This document shows, piece by piece, positions 53,744 through 62,966 of a DNA stretch of 63,466 bases. Where the stretch lies: assembly GCF_900093605.1 (NCBI RefSeq), contig NZ_FLYE01000007.1:1-63466 (forward strand). The letters run 5' to 3'. The notes beneath the pieces are model-generated. The model had not been told where the DNA came from, ran no database searches, and worked only from the letters and a program-made list of their open reading frames with translations. This DNA comes from Candidatus Terasakiella magnetica (GTDB lineage: Bacteria > Pseudomonadota > Alphaproteobacteria > Rhodospirillales > Terasakiellaceae). The translations under genes and the position numbers were made by a program. Within the stretch, counting starts at the first letter, position 1. The number at the start of each line of letters is the position of its first letter.

Positions 53744-56700
53744 ATGAAGTTAACCACTAAGACTATTTATCTTCTGATTAATATAATGGTTTTGGTTGTC
53801 CTCTTCTCGGTCGGTTTAGTTTTTTTACTTTGGTATGATAAAGAATTCGAGCATGAACGAGCTCGTTTGATAGAGATTGTTCAGTCACGCTCTGAAATGA
53901 TTGGAGCTGTTGCAAAGTATGATCAAATTGAAGGGAAGAAGCTTGGCAAATCCAATGCACAATCCCAACAAGACACCTTAAAACAAATTCGAGAAGCCCA
54001 TTCACGCTTTAAAGGCTTTGGTCAAACGGGTGAATTCACATTAGGCAAAATTGTGAATGGGCAAATTGTCTTTTTACTTCGCCACCGTCATCAAGAAAAA
54101 GATCATAAACATCAAATGGTGTTTTCTACTTCTGAGGCACAGCCGATGCGCGCTGCCTTAAAGAAACAAAGCGGTATCATGGAAGGCTATGATTATCGGG
54201 GGCAAAAAGTCTTAGCGGCCTATGAATATATCGATGCTATGGACATGGGGATTGTTGCCAAGGTTGACTTGGAAGAATTGCATGAACCATTTAAAAAAGC
54301 CGCAATCCAAATCTCGCTTATGTCTTTTCTGACAATCCTTGCCGGTGCATTTTTCTTTCAAAAAACCAGCGCGCCCTTAATTCGTGTAATTGAGCGAAAT
54401 GAAGAACTTCTCACCAGAGTACTAGAAGCCAGTGACGATATCGTCCTTTCAACAGGGCTAAATAATTCCATCACCTACATTAACAATGCAGGGGCTCGTA
54501 TATTTAAGGAAAGCAAAGACAACATCATTGGTAAGCCTCTTGATGATTTTTTAAGTAAAAAGGCATTAATTCAATTTAATACGTCCCAAAGGATCTTGGA
54601 TGAAACAGGTAAGGGACATTCCTTTGTTTGTGCATTAGACCCCAATCTATCCACACGTCTCTTTCATACTCACCAGACAACAATTAAGGCTGAAAAAGGT
54701 TTTCTAACCGGGACTGTTTGTATAGCCCGAGATGTTACTGAGACATTGGAAACACAACGGCTCTTTACGGAGAACAAAGCCTTAACTGATACGATCGTAA
54801 ATAATGCAGCAGACGGCATCATTCTGTTAAATAACCAAGGCCACATTTGTATTTGGAACAAGGCCGCACAAAGAATATTTGGGTATGAGGAAAATGAAGT
54901 TTTAGGGAAAAACCCCCATTCCTTTCTGGCTTTCCCAGAAGATCAAATTGCAGGGAGCAACGCACTTGCCAATTTCCTTAAAACAGGCCAGTTAAATACT
55001 TTGCATGATGTTGTTGAATTAAAAGCACGATGCAAAAACGAAAACGTTATCGATATAGAACTCTCATTAGCCGGATTATCTCAAGATAATGGGTGGCATG
55101 CCTTGGGTATTTTTCGTGATGTGACACACAAAAAGCAACAGGAGCAGGCCTTACAGAGAGTCTATAACCAGCTCGCTGAGAGTGCTTCGAATTACAAGTA
55201 TCTTTTCGATAATGCTAAAATCTCAATTTGGGATGAAGATTTCACAGATGTATATGACGCGCTAGAAGCTTTAAAAGAGCAAGGTATCAGAGATATAAAA
55301 GTCTATCTCAATGCCAACCCAGAGGTCGCTCTTAACTTGGCGCAAAAGATCAAAATCAATGATATTAATGAAGAAACGCTCAGATTATATCGCGCACAAT
55401 CAAAAGAACATTTTTTCAATTCAATAACTGAAACATTCTCTGGTGATGCCCTTGATATCTTCATTGATGAAATTGATGCCATTTGGCACAAAAAATCTGG
55501 TTTTGTGACCAGTACGACCCAACGCACGCTCGATGGGAAAAGCATTTATGTAATGATCTATGTACCGATCCCTACCGAGCGCGAAGAATATAAAAACATA
55601 CCTGTATCAATTCTGGATATTACCGAAACAGTCCTCACCAAAGAACGCCTAAACGAACAGAATGAGGCCTTACAAGAGCTTCAAAACATCATAGACAGAA
55701 GTCCCGCGGTCGCTTTCCTATGGAGAAATGAAGAAAAATGGCCTGTGGAATATGTATCTCATAACATTTCAGAATGGGGCTACACCAAAGAACAATTTGA
55801 AAGTGGTCAATTACACTTCGTAGATATCGTAAACCCAGATGACCTTGAACGCGTTGGTAATGAAGTCAGCCAATATATTGAAAATGATTATTCTTCTTTC
55901 GTACAGGAATATCGAATTATAGCGGCAGATGGCAGTATTCATTGGATTGATGACCGGACATGGGTCAGAAAAGACCATGAAGGCAATATCACGCATTTTG
56001 AAGGTATCTGCCTTGAAATTACGGAAAGAAAAGAAGTCGAGCGTTTACTTTGGCAATCACAAAAATCTGAAGCATTGGGGAATATGGCTGCGGGTATCGC
56101 ACATGATTTTAATAATATGCTTCTGCCTGTTATTGCCCTAACAGACCTAACCGCAAACCAATGTAAAGATGATGATCCCATTAAGAGACGGATGTTAAAA
56201 ATCAAAGATGCAGGTGAAAAAGCCCAAGAACTTGTGAAAAGCCTGATGATCTTCGCACGTGAAGAAGAAGTCGAGTTTAATCCAATCCATGTCTGTGATT
56301 TTCTAAGCACCACAATAGAGCTTTTAGAACAAACAATGCCGTCTTCGATGCAAATTATACAAAAAGGCGGTTGCCCTAAAGAGTATCAAGATTGTTCTAT
56401 CTTAGGCAGTTTTGGTCAATTACAGTCCGTTTTAATTAATATTGCTAAAAATGCTGCTGATGCTCTTAACGGACGCACTGGCACATTTAATATTGAATGC
56501 AGTCAGTTGCTTAATGATAACAGTCATACTGATGTCGAGTTACCAGAACAAGGGGCTGTTTATTTCCATATTCGATTAAAAGACAATGGACCGGGCATGA
56601 CTGATGAAGTTTTGATGCGAATCTTTGACCCATTCTATACAACAAAAGCTGTTGGCGAAGGAACGGGAATGGGCCTTGCCATGGCCAGAAGTATTATAGA

Positions 56701-56785
56701 TAAGCATAAAGGATTAATACGAGCGCATAGTCGTAAAGGATATGGCACTACTTTTGATATATATATACCTTTAATCGTTTCATAA
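53744..56785 (+). CDS. Multi-PAS membrane sensor histidine kinase
   Basis: A 1013-residue kinase. Membrane helices at about 8-30 and 190-208 flank a periplasmic sensor (GQTGEFTLGKIVNGQIVFLL, later MDMGIVAKVDLEELHEPFKK) like single-Cache sensors. Four PAS domains follow (about 225-345, 350-470, 490-630, 650-770). The HisKA domain has His787 in GIAHDFNNMLLP, and the ATPase carries NIAKNAADAL, LKDNGPGM and GTGMGLAMA. There is no receiver domain; the stand-alone receiver 89 bases downstream is the likely partner. The promoter may use TATACT about 30 bases upstream. Confidence 0.9.
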   Translation: MKLTTKTIYLLINIMVLVVLFSVGLVFLLWYDKEFEHERARLIEIVQSRSEMIGAVAKYDQIEGKKLGKSNAQSQQDTLKQIREAHSRFKGFGQTGEFTLGKIVNGQIVFLLRHRHQEKDHKHQMVFSTSEAQPMRAALKKQSGIMEGYDYRGQKVLAAYEYIDAMDMGIVAKVDLEELHEPFKKAAIQISLMSFLTILAGAFFFQKTSAPLIRVIERNEELLTRVLEASDDIVLSTGLNNSITYINNAGARIFKESKDNIIGKPLDDFLSKKALIQFNTSQRILDETGKGHSFVCALDPNLSTRLFHTHQTTIKAEKGFLTGTVCIARDVTETLETQRLFTENKALTDTIVNNAADGIILLNNQGHICIWNKAAQRIFGYEENEVLGKNPHSFLAFPEDQIAGSNALANFLKTGQLNTLHDVVELKARCKNENVIDIELSLAGLSQDNGWHALGIFRDVTHKKQQEQALQRVYNQLAESASNYKYLFDNAKISIWDEDFTDVYDALEALKEQGIRDIKVYLNANPEVALNLAQKIKINDINEETLRLYRAQSKEHFFNSITETFSGDALDIFIDEIDAIWHKKSGFVTSTTQRTLDGKSIYVMIYVPIPTEREEYKNIPVSILDITETVLTKERLNEQNEALQELQNIIDRSPAVAFLWRNEEKWPVEYVSHNISEWGYTKEQFESGQLHFVDIVNPDDLERVGNEVSQYIENDYSSFVQEYRIIAADGSIHWIDDRTWVRKDHEGNITHFEGICLEITERKEVERLLWQSQKSEALGNMAAGIAHDFNNMLLPVIALTDLTANQCKDDDPIKRRMLKIKDAGEKAQELVKSLMIFAREEEVEFNPIHVCDFLSTTIELLEQTMPSSMQIIQKGGCPKEYQDCSILGSFGQLQSVLINIAKNAADALNGRTGTFNIECSQLLNDNSHTDVELPEQGAVYFHIRLKDNGPGMTDEVLMRIFDPFYTTKAVGEGTGMGLAMARSIIDKHKGLIRAHSRKGYGTTFDIYIPLIVS

Positions 56786-56874
56786 AATAAAAAAAGTATT
56801 TATTTTCACTTGGTTAAAGACTACTTTATACATATGTATAAGATGGTCATGCGTGTATAGATTAAGAGGTTTTT

Positions 56875-57240
56875 GTGGCTCATATTCTGGTTATTGATGA
56901 TGAAGAATTAGCACGTTTCACCATTCGTGAAATTGTTGAAGGCTATGGCCATACAATTATTGAAGCGGTAAACGGTAACCAAGGGCTTGAAAAATTTCGC
57001 CAAAATGATGTCGACTTGATTATTACTGATATAATTATGCCTGAAAAAGAAGGCATTGAGACCATTATCGAGCTTAAGCGCGAACAACCCGATTTGAAAG
57101 TCATCGCTATATCCGGTGGTGGTCGTACAAGGAATTTGGATTTTCTCAAACTCGCAGGGGAAATGGGGGCCGATACAATTCTGGCTAAACCATTTTCTTC
57201 TGATGAACTTATGAGTGCTGTAAACAAGTGCCTCAACTAA
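56875..57240 (+). CDS. Stand-alone receiver domain protein (CheY-like)
   Basis: A 121-residue single-domain response regulator with GTG start (AGAGG before it). The acidic pair lies in VIDDEELARF, the phosphoacceptor aspartate in LIITDIIMPEKEGI (about 52), the serine in IAISGGG and the lysine in LAKPFSSDEL. It has no output domain, so it must act by protein contact, perhaps on the GGDEF-EAL-like proteins encoded directly downstream (16 bases after its stop). Confidence 0.9.
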   Translation: MAHILVIDDEELARFTIREIVEGYGHTIIEAVNGNQGLEKFRQNDVDLIITDIIMPEKEGIETIIELKREQPDLKVIAISGGGRTRNLDFLKLAGEMGADTILAKPFSSDELMSAVNKCLN

Positions 57241-57256
57241 CATAAGAGGTGGCCTT

Positions 57257-58486
57257 ATGGAAAACGAGAGTAACGATAAAAATAGTTTTACAGACTTTTT
57301 TTCCGATCGGGCTGCAGCCAGCAAAGGTCGTGTTTTTATTCTGGATTTATCCCCTGTTCAGGACCAGCTCAAAGAAAGATGGGAGCGCCTGAAAGGACAA
57401 GTCTATGCCACGGCCAAAGATGTCATCGATCACAGGATACGGCCTGATGATGTTTACTGTCAGTGGGATGAAAAAAACTACCTCATTGCTTTTGGCGCTC
57501 TAGATGAAGCCCGTGCACGAATTAAAATAAACCTGATTGCTCAGGAAATTACCCAACGTCTGCTGGGCTCACCTGACCCTCAAAATGCCATTACTGTGAC
57601 AATGGCGACCGCTGATGAAAATGGGCATTTCTTCTGGCAAAAAGATACCGACCCTTCAAAGCTTGTTGAAGAAGAAGAAAACCCTCTTGCGCCCATAAAA
57701 CAGGAAGATACAAGAAACACGCAAGCCCTTGTTCATCAAGATGTGGAGTTTATTTTCCGCCCGCTTTGGTTTGTTAAAAACAAAATCATCTCTTCATATT
57801 TTTGTATCCCGGTAAGACCGCAAGGCTCGGGACGTTTTTTATCAAGCTATAATGTCTTAAGTGACCACTTAAACCCGGTCGCAGTTGAAGCCCTTGATCT
57901 GTTAACCATGAAGCGGATATTTGTTGAGGCTTCAAAATTAGATGAAATAAAAAACCCGGCCCTTTTAACCGTACCGATACATTTTGAATCTATTGCTTCA
58001 ACTGGGCGACGCTCCATTTTGTTAAAACAATGTCAGAAGAACCTGGCGCCACACCGCGGGCGGATTGTTGTTGAACTCACCCATTTACCAGACGGGATCC
58101 CCCAGTCGCGCTTACAGGACCTTATTCAAGCGCTTAAGCCATTTTCACGCGCTGTCATGGCACGGTTTGATTCGATGCATCGCGATTTCGCAGGCTATAA
58201 GCATGTGGGATTACATGCTGTTGGCGTTGACCTTTATGATGATCGGCGTTCTGAAGTTAAAATTATGAATGATATGGAACTATTTGCTGCATCAGCAGCC
58301 AAGCATGGGCTTCACACCTATGTGCATGGCGTGCGTTCTATCAGCCTGACAACAGCTGCGATCTGTTCTGGTATTGATTATGTGGATGGTTATGCCATCA
58401 CTGATGTGCAAGAAGGGGCAAGAGACGTTAAATATTATTCTATTCGGATGCCATATGCTGCCAAATATTCTGAGGCAAAGGAATAG
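57257..58486 (+). CDS. Putative degenerate GGDEF-EAL tandem protein A
   Basis: A 409-residue soluble protein that I do not recognise as a named family. The N-terminal part has RPDDVYCQWDEKNYLIAFGA (about 68-87), which sits like a GGDEF strand-loop-strand without the active motif. The C-terminal part (about 235-395) follows the strand order of an EAL domain: LLTVPIHFESI, GRIVVELTHLPDG for LELTE, HAVGVDLYDD, and LHTYVHGVRSISL with GIDYVDGYAI for the AEGVE and QGY region. The catalytic residues are absent. Only three bases separate it from its paralogue. I infer a binding or scaffold role under the upstream kinase/receiver. Confidence 0.6.
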   Translation: MENESNDKNSFTDFFSDRAAASKGRVFILDLSPVQDQLKERWERLKGQVYATAKDVIDHRIRPDDVYCQWDEKNYLIAFGALDEARARIKINLIAQEITQRLLGSPDPQNAITVTMATADENGHFFWQKDTDPSKLVEEEENPLAPIKQEDTRNTQALVHQDVEFIFRPLWFVKNKIISSYFCIPVRPQGSGRFLSSYNVLSDHLNPVAVEALDLLTMKRIFVEASKLDEIKNPALLTVPIHFESIASTGRRSILLKQCQKNLAPHRGRIVVELTHLPDGIPQSRLQDLIQALKPFSRAVMARFDSMHRDFAGYKHVGLHAVGVDLYDDRRSEVKIMNDMELFAASAAKHGLHTYVHGVRSISLTTAAICSGIDYVDGYAITDVQEGARDVKYYSIRMPYAAKYSEAKE

Positions 58487-58489
58487 CCC

Positions 58490-59737
58490 ATGAATGAGAA
58501 ACGAACCTATGGCAGTGCTGAAAACTCGGCGTTACAAAAAGATTATTGGAAATTACTACGTCTGATGATCTTGGATGCCATTGAAAAAAATCCCAATGGT
58601 GTAGCTCTTTTAAAATTTGATAAAATTCATCATTTCACAGAACATGTATGGAAAGAAGCTGCAAAAACACTGGCGTCTATCGTTACTGGTGAGGCCAAAA
58701 ACGTCATTCAGGGCGATGACCTTTTTGTCTCCTTTGATGAAACGTCCTATTTACTCATCGCAGAGGCTTCACAAGGCAGTACATCCTATGAACTTGCACA
58801 GAAGATTTCAAAAACCATTGGATTACACTTAAACGGAATTGGCTTGGGGAAAACATCCCTTTCGGTTCTGCGCGTTGTTGCTGTTGAAGATAACCAGATC
58901 GTTGTTGAAGACAGTTTGGAAGTAAGTCCCGCTAAAGAGCGCGTGATAGCACAGGCTACATCTTCAAATGAAGTGACTGAGCTGCTCAAGTCTGCTTCGT
59001 TCGATTTCCTTCCGCTTTGGCATGTGCGCAAGAGTTTCGTCATGTGCTTTGAATGTATCCCCAGATGGCATCAAAAAGACGGCTCAGTCCTAGATGAACA
59101 TTATTTATCGGCTCATTTCCAGAAACACGATATGGAATATGCCCTTGATGCCGAGACAGTTCATCATGCGGTGGATCAAGTCGTAAATATTATTGAGAAT
59201 GACCGCGTTGCCTCCATTTTAGTCCCTGTGCATTATGACACCGTGATGGAAGATGAAGGCTTTGAGAAATTTTTAAAGTCCTATGGTGAACTCATGCCCG
59301 CGTGGCGCGAACGTGTTTCCATGGAAATTAAAAACCTGCCTGATGATGTAACTTTTGAACAGGTGAAACGCGCCCTTCACAGGTTGCGGCCCTATTGTTA
59401 TGGCCTATATGTGCAAGTTCCGTTTGGGTTTGACCAAATAGGAGATTTTGAAATTGATGGGCTTGTCTCTCTTGGTGTCGATCTCACACATGACACCCGT
59501 GATGAGGACGTAATTTTGGCCGATATGGAAAATTTTGTCGCTTCTGTAAATCTGAACGACAGCCTTCACACGCATGCATTAGGTTTACAAACCGTGAGCT
59601 TAAGCGTTGGGGCAATCTGTACCGGTTTTGATTTCATAGGCTGCAAGCCAATCGATAAAGAACTCGACGGTTGGGGGCTGGATGATTTTCTCGTGCGCCC
59701 AATCGATTTATATAAACAACTCTTGAAGAATAAGTAA
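58490..59737 (+). CDS. Putative degenerate GGDEF-EAL tandem protein B
   Basis: A 415-residue soluble paralogue of the preceding protein. Matching blocks in order are GDDLFVSFDETSYLLIAEAS, FDFLPLWHVRKSFVMCFECI, ILVPVHYDTVM, RERVSMEIKNLPDDV, LRPYCYGLYVQVPF, GLVSLGVDLTHDTRDED and LHTHALGLQTVSLS with GFDFIGCKPI. As in protein A, the positions of GGDEF and of the EAL metal ligands are not conserved. The RBS AAAGGAA lies inside the end of gene A, so the two are coupled and may form a heterodimer. The family is not named from sequence alone. Confidence 0.6.
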   Translation: MNEKRTYGSAENSALQKDYWKLLRLMILDAIEKNPNGVALLKFDKIHHFTEHVWKEAAKTLASIVTGEAKNVIQGDDLFVSFDETSYLLIAEASQGSTSYELAQKISKTIGLHLNGIGLGKTSLSVLRVVAVEDNQIVVEDSLEVSPAKERVIAQATSSNEVTELLKSASFDFLPLWHVRKSFVMCFECIPRWHQKDGSVLDEHYLSAHFQKHDMEYALDAETVHHAVDQVVNIIENDRVASILVPVHYDTVMEDEGFEKFLKSYGELMPAWRERVSMEIKNLPDDVTFEQVKRALHRLRPYCYGLYVQVPFGFDQIGDFEIDGLVSLGVDLTHDTRDEDVILADMENFVASVNLNDSLHTHALGLQTVSLSVGAICTGFDFIGCKPIDKELDGWGLDDFLVRPIDLYKQLLKNK

Positions 59738-59768
59738 AAGACGACTGCATTTAGGGGGAAGATTCAAA

Positions 59769-60167
59769 ATGTCCATTTTTACATGGCAGGATGCCTATAG
59801 TGTCGATGAAGGCATGATCGATACACAACATAAGAAACTGCTCAAGATCGCAGAGACTTTATTCAATGCTGTGCTTGCCCAAAAAGAAGAAAAATATATT
59901 GAGAGCTGTTTTGATGATTTACTCAGCTACACCCAAAAACATTTTAATGATGAAGAAACATATTTTAAGAAAATCGGTTCAGAAAAATTGAGCCCACATG
60001 CTGAAGAACATAAGGTACTTGCCACAGAACTCCAGAACGTATGGCAAATGGAATTGCTTGGCTTTAATGATGAAAAGGGCCGCGAATTATTGACATGGGT
60101 GGAAGATCGTTTAATCCCACATATGATGATTGATGACTCAGAAGCCTTTCATTCAGCTAAAGACTAA
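59769..60167 (+). CDS. Bacteriohemerythrin
   Basis: A 132-residue di-iron O2-binding protein. The iron ligands fall in order: His in DTQHKKLL (about 22), His and Glu in HFNDEETYF (about 57-61), HAEEH (about 76-80), and HMMIDD (about 117-121). It is a single domain of normal size, with RBS GGGGGAAG. It lies 31 bases after protein B, in the same direction, so O2 or NO binding may feed into or be controlled by the upstream signalling genes. Confidence 0.9.
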   Translation: MSIFTWQDAYSVDEGMIDTQHKKLLKIAETLFNAVLAQKEEKYIESCFDDLLSYTQKHFNDEETYFKKIGSEKLSPHAEEHKVLATELQNVWQMELLGFNDEKGRELLTWVEDRLIPHMMIDDSEAFHSAKD

Positions 60168-60206
60168 ATTGAGATAGATTGAACGTTCGCGTGAGAGTTA
60201 ATCATC

Positions 60207-60821
60207 TTAAGAAATAATTTCAGTTATTGTCTCTAGACCACCACGATAATCTTTGTAGTCAAGAGGTATCATATGTATTCCTCCTTGATGTTCAAGAACC
60301 ATGGATGGGAAACCATGTATAGGTAAGCTATGTGCAAACTGTAGTTCCTTAGCAAAGGTTTGCTCTAGTTGGTCTGAATTGATATCCACTTTAAATATCT
60401 CTGTATCAAGCCCTAATTCCTCTGCCAATTGAAGATGTACTTCTTGATCTGACGGGTTCATCGCCCTTAAATAATATCCCTTTTGTATGGCCAATATCAT
60501 TTTTTCTTCTGCCTCTTGCCACCGCGCGGCAATAACAGCTCTGCAAGCTGGGTAGGTTGATCTTCGCGGCGTATTTTGCGTCCAAAAGTCATAGTTAAAC
60601 TGAGTACCAAGTAATCCTTCAATCTTCTTCCAATAACCTGCGATCGCCTGTTGTTGCGCCAATGGCATGGGGTTATTACTGTCTGGTGCCAAACCACCAA
60701 CAATATATTTTACCTGAACGCTATCTGTTATGGCTTCTTTTAAAAGCTCCCATTGAGGACGGTGTCCCCAACACCAACTGCACATTGGGTCATGCACATA
60801 ATACAAAGTAGATGTTGTCAT
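60207..60821 (-). CDS. DsbA-family oxidoreductase (COG3531-like)
   Basis: A 204-residue protein starting MTTSTLYYVHDPMCSWCWGH. CSWC is the redox motif within a DSBA-like thioredoxin fold; SLPIHGFPSMVLE holds the cis-proline. No signal peptide is present, so it works in the cytosol, as do COG3531/FrnE-type proteins. I choose the ATG at 60821 (GGGAGA seven bases before) over the open start at 60842. It follows the SelO gene on the same strand after 53 bases; a thiol link between the two is attractive because SelO uses a redox-active C-terminal cysteine. Confidence 0.85.
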   Translation of the reverse strand: MTTSTLYYVHDPMCSWCWGHRPQWELLKEAITDSVQVKYIVGGLAPDSNNPMPLAQQQAIAGYWKKIEGLLGTQFNYDFWTQNTPRRSTYPACRAVIAARWQEAEEKMILAIQKGYYLRAMNPSDQEVHLQLAEELGLDTEIFKVDINSDQLEQTFAKELQFAHSLPIHGFPSMVLEHQGGIHMIPLDYKDYRGGLETITEIIS

Positions 60822-60874
60822 TACTTTCTCCCAGTAAGGCAAGATAATCTCATCAAAAACTTTTAACCGTCAAA

Positions 60875-62317
60875 TTACGTTCCACAAAAAGTCCTATATC
60901 CCTCGTCTCTATTGGCAGGAGGCTGAAAAAAGCCTAAATATTCTTCGCGTTCTTCAAAAGGTTTCTCTAACACCGCATTTAAACTATCAAATGGTTCAAA
61001 ATCCCCCTCTAGAGCAGAAGAAATCATGTTTTCAATTTGATGGTTCCTTGGGATATAGGCCGGGTTTTTAGCTTTCATAGCCGTTTGGCGTGCTTTGCTA
61101 CTTCTCTGTTGCGTTTGTAATCTAAAACGCCATTTCATAAGCCAGTCATGAAGAATTGGATCATCTTGTGCAGAACGAAGAGAACTAAGCTTGCTTAATT
61201 TACGGAAAGTGTGCGTGAAATCGAGCTGATGATGGGCCATGATATCAAGCAAGTCTTGGCCCAATTGTTCATCCCCTAATCGTACCTCTGACAGGCCAAT
61301 TTTTTCATTGAGTTCTATAGACCATGCCTTCCTATATTGATCTTGATATGTATTTAACACTGCCGTTGCACATTCTTTTGCTTTCTCTTCATTCGTGCTA
61401 ATCAATGACAAGATGCTAGAGGCAAAATATGTACAGTTACATTGTCCAATATATGGTTGATTCTCATATCTGTATCTCCCTATAACATCAATGGAACTAA
61501 ATACTGTTGTCGGATCATAATGATCCATAAATGCACATGGTCCGAAATCAAGAGTTTGACCAGAAATTAAAACATTATCCGTGTTCATAACACCATGGAT
61601 AAACCCAAGCCCCATCCATTTTGAAATCAGCGAAGCTTGAGTGGATACCACTTTCTCTAACAAACCAAGATAAGGGTTCGTTGTTTCTTTTAAATCGGGG
61701 TAGTGCCTATTAATCACATAATCAGCCAGAGTTTTTAAGGATGAATAATCCCCCTGAGAGGCAAAATACTGAAACGTTCCAACCCGAATATGACTTTTTG
61801 AAACTCGAGTTAGAATAGCGCCAGGAAGAGGTGTTTTGCGATAGACTTCTTCACCTGTCAGCACTACAGCAAGTGCGCGCGTGGTTGGAATATTCATGGC
61901 TGCCATGGCTTCACTAATTACATATTCGCGCAAAACAGGGCCAAGGGCTGCCCTGCCATCGCCCGTTCTAGAAAAACGTGTCCGACCAGAGCCCTTTAAT
62001 TGAATATCTTGACGCTCACCAAAAACATCAATGACCTCACCTAATAAAATTGCACGACCATCCCCTAACTGGGGTCTCCAGCCTGCAAACTGATGCCCTG
62101 CATAAACCATTGCGAGGGGCTCTGATCCTTGCAATATTCCATTTCCAGAAAAAATTTCCCCGGCTTTATTATGAGATAAATCTTCATGATCAAGCCCTAA
62201 TTGTAGGCTCAGTTTTTTATTCAGTTTTATCAAGGTTGGAGTGCTTACGGGTGTTGGTTCCACCCTCTCGAAAAAGGAATCAGAGAGTTGGGCATAACTA
62301 TTATCAAAATCCAGCAT
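60875..62317 (-). CDS. selO: Protein adenylyltransferase SelO (YdiU/UPF0061)
   Basis: A 480-residue pseudokinase that transfers AMP from ATP to Ser, Thr or Tyr of proteins. Conserved stretches are VYAGHQFAGWRPQLGDGRAI near 90, QLKGSGRTRFSRTGDGRAAL near 120, and HGVMNTDNVLISGQTLDFGP near 245, including the Asn/Asp metal ligands. It ends TFCGT, with Cys at the antepenultimate position that is selenocysteine in animal SELENOO. The gene is read with a plain TGT. In E. coli SelO acts in oxidative stress. The neighbouring DsbA-like gene suits that role. Confidence 0.9.
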   Translation of the reverse strand: MLDFDNSYAQLSDSFFERVEPTPVSTPTLIKLNKKLSLQLGLDHEDLSHNKAGEIFSGNGILQGSEPLAMVYAGHQFAGWRPQLGDGRAILLGEVIDVFGERQDIQLKGSGRTRFSRTGDGRAALGPVLREYVISEAMAAMNIPTTRALAVVLTGEEVYRKTPLPGAILTRVSKSHIRVGTFQYFASQGDYSSLKTLADYVINRHYPDLKETTNPYLGLLEKVVSTQASLISKWMGLGFIHGVMNTDNVLISGQTLDFGPCAFMDHYDPTTVFSSIDVIGRYRYENQPYIGQCNCTYFASSILSLISTNEEKAKECATAVLNTYQDQYRKAWSIELNEKIGLSEVRLGDEQLGQDLLDIMAHHQLDFTHTFRKLSKLSSLRSAQDDPILHDWLMKWRFRLQTQQRSSKARQTAMKAKNPAYIPRNHQIENMISSALEGDFEPFDSLNAVLEKPFEEREEYLGFFQPPANRDEGYRTFCGT

Positions 62318-62560
62318 AACATAATCACCAGTAAGCAGTTTTTTCTGAATCTAGAGCAAAAAATGACTGATCATCAAACTAGATTATCGAGAAATATGAC
62401 TATAGATTTTTTTATAAGTTAGAGCCATTCTAATTTAATATTTCTTGGAGAGGCTAACTTCTACATTACTTTTTTGATAATTTCTACTATGGGTCAAATC
62501 CAGTCGAACTGTCGTAACTTTTTTGTAGGAGTAAATAGGTTTACCACCGAGTGATCTCAA

Positions 62561-62776
62561 TTACGCATGAGATGAATCGGTTTGTTGTCTGATTGAAGCT
62601 GCGGATTCTTTAACAGAATCAGTTGATCTAGACTTATTAAGTGGCTTTAAAAGTTTTACCGCAGGAATGTCGCCATTATCCCAGCGTAACTGGGACCAAT
62701 ATTCTTCAAGCTTCAATGCAATCTTGGGAATGCGGCTTAAATATTGATTTTTGAAACATATTGCACAAAAGAACAA
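62561..62776 (-). pseudogene. Small ORF or gene remnant
   Basis: A 71-codon frame starting TTG, with a Trp-containing segment EEYWSQLRWDNGDIPAVKLL and a Ser-rich end. There is no SD, and the start lies within the tRNA-type terminator, so this is more likely an old gene fragment than an active gene. I do not recognise its family. Confidence 0.25.
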
Positions 62777-62805
62777 AGCCCCAAGGCGTTAACCTTGCGG
62801 CTTTG
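62774..62805 (-). terminator. Terminator downstream of a tRNA 3' end
   Basis: Arms CAAAGCC and GGCTTTG pair, then AAGG/CCTT pairs across a two-base mismatch. On the minus strand it is followed by TTCTTTTG. It lies just past the tRNA-Arg-like 3' fragment, as expected for the native terminator of that tRNA gene. Confidence 0.65.
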
Positions 62806-62809
62806 AAAA

Positions 62810-62825
62810 TGGCGCGCCCAGAAGG
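62810..62825 (-). other. tRNA-Arg 3'-end fragment, candidate att site
   Basis: On the minus strand the 16 bases read CCTTCTGGGCGCGCCA, i.e. the T-arm 3' side, the acceptor strand TGGGCGC, discriminator G and CCA of an alphaproteobacterial tRNA-Arg. The rest of the tRNA is missing upstream (no TTCGAAT loop). This is what remains at the far end when an element integrates into a tRNA 3' end. Confidence 0.6.
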
Positions 62826-62966
62826 TTTTGTAGGTCATAGGTTCCTAATTATAAAAGGCATCACTTGCCCAGATCGTTTGTCTAAGCAAATGTCTGGTTG
62901 CCATTATGGTCTACCTCTGGCGCACAACAAAGACCAATAAAATGGATAAGCACTTTTTGGATGCTT

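Larger units (their letters stand above)
62318..62966. other. Gene-poor junction region
   Basis: No well-supported gene is seen in these 649 bases. It contains a terminator-like hairpin and a tRNA 3'-end fragment (listed separately). A 71-codon TTG-initiated frame on the minus strand (62561-62776) includes LKLEEYWSQLRWDNGDIPAV; it looks protein-like and may be a gene remnant, but I cannot place it. From 62826 the sequence has a different flavour from the SelO side and leads into the recombinase. Confidence 0.6.

Noticed and set aside
60875-62317. Selenocysteine in SelO
   Set aside because: The antepenultimate codon is TGT (Cys) and the frame ends in TAA, so no recoding is needed.
62810-62825. 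A complete tRNA-Arg gene at this place
   Set aside because: Only the last 16 bases match. The T-loop, anticodon arm and D-arm are missing on the minus strand to the right, so it is a fragment.
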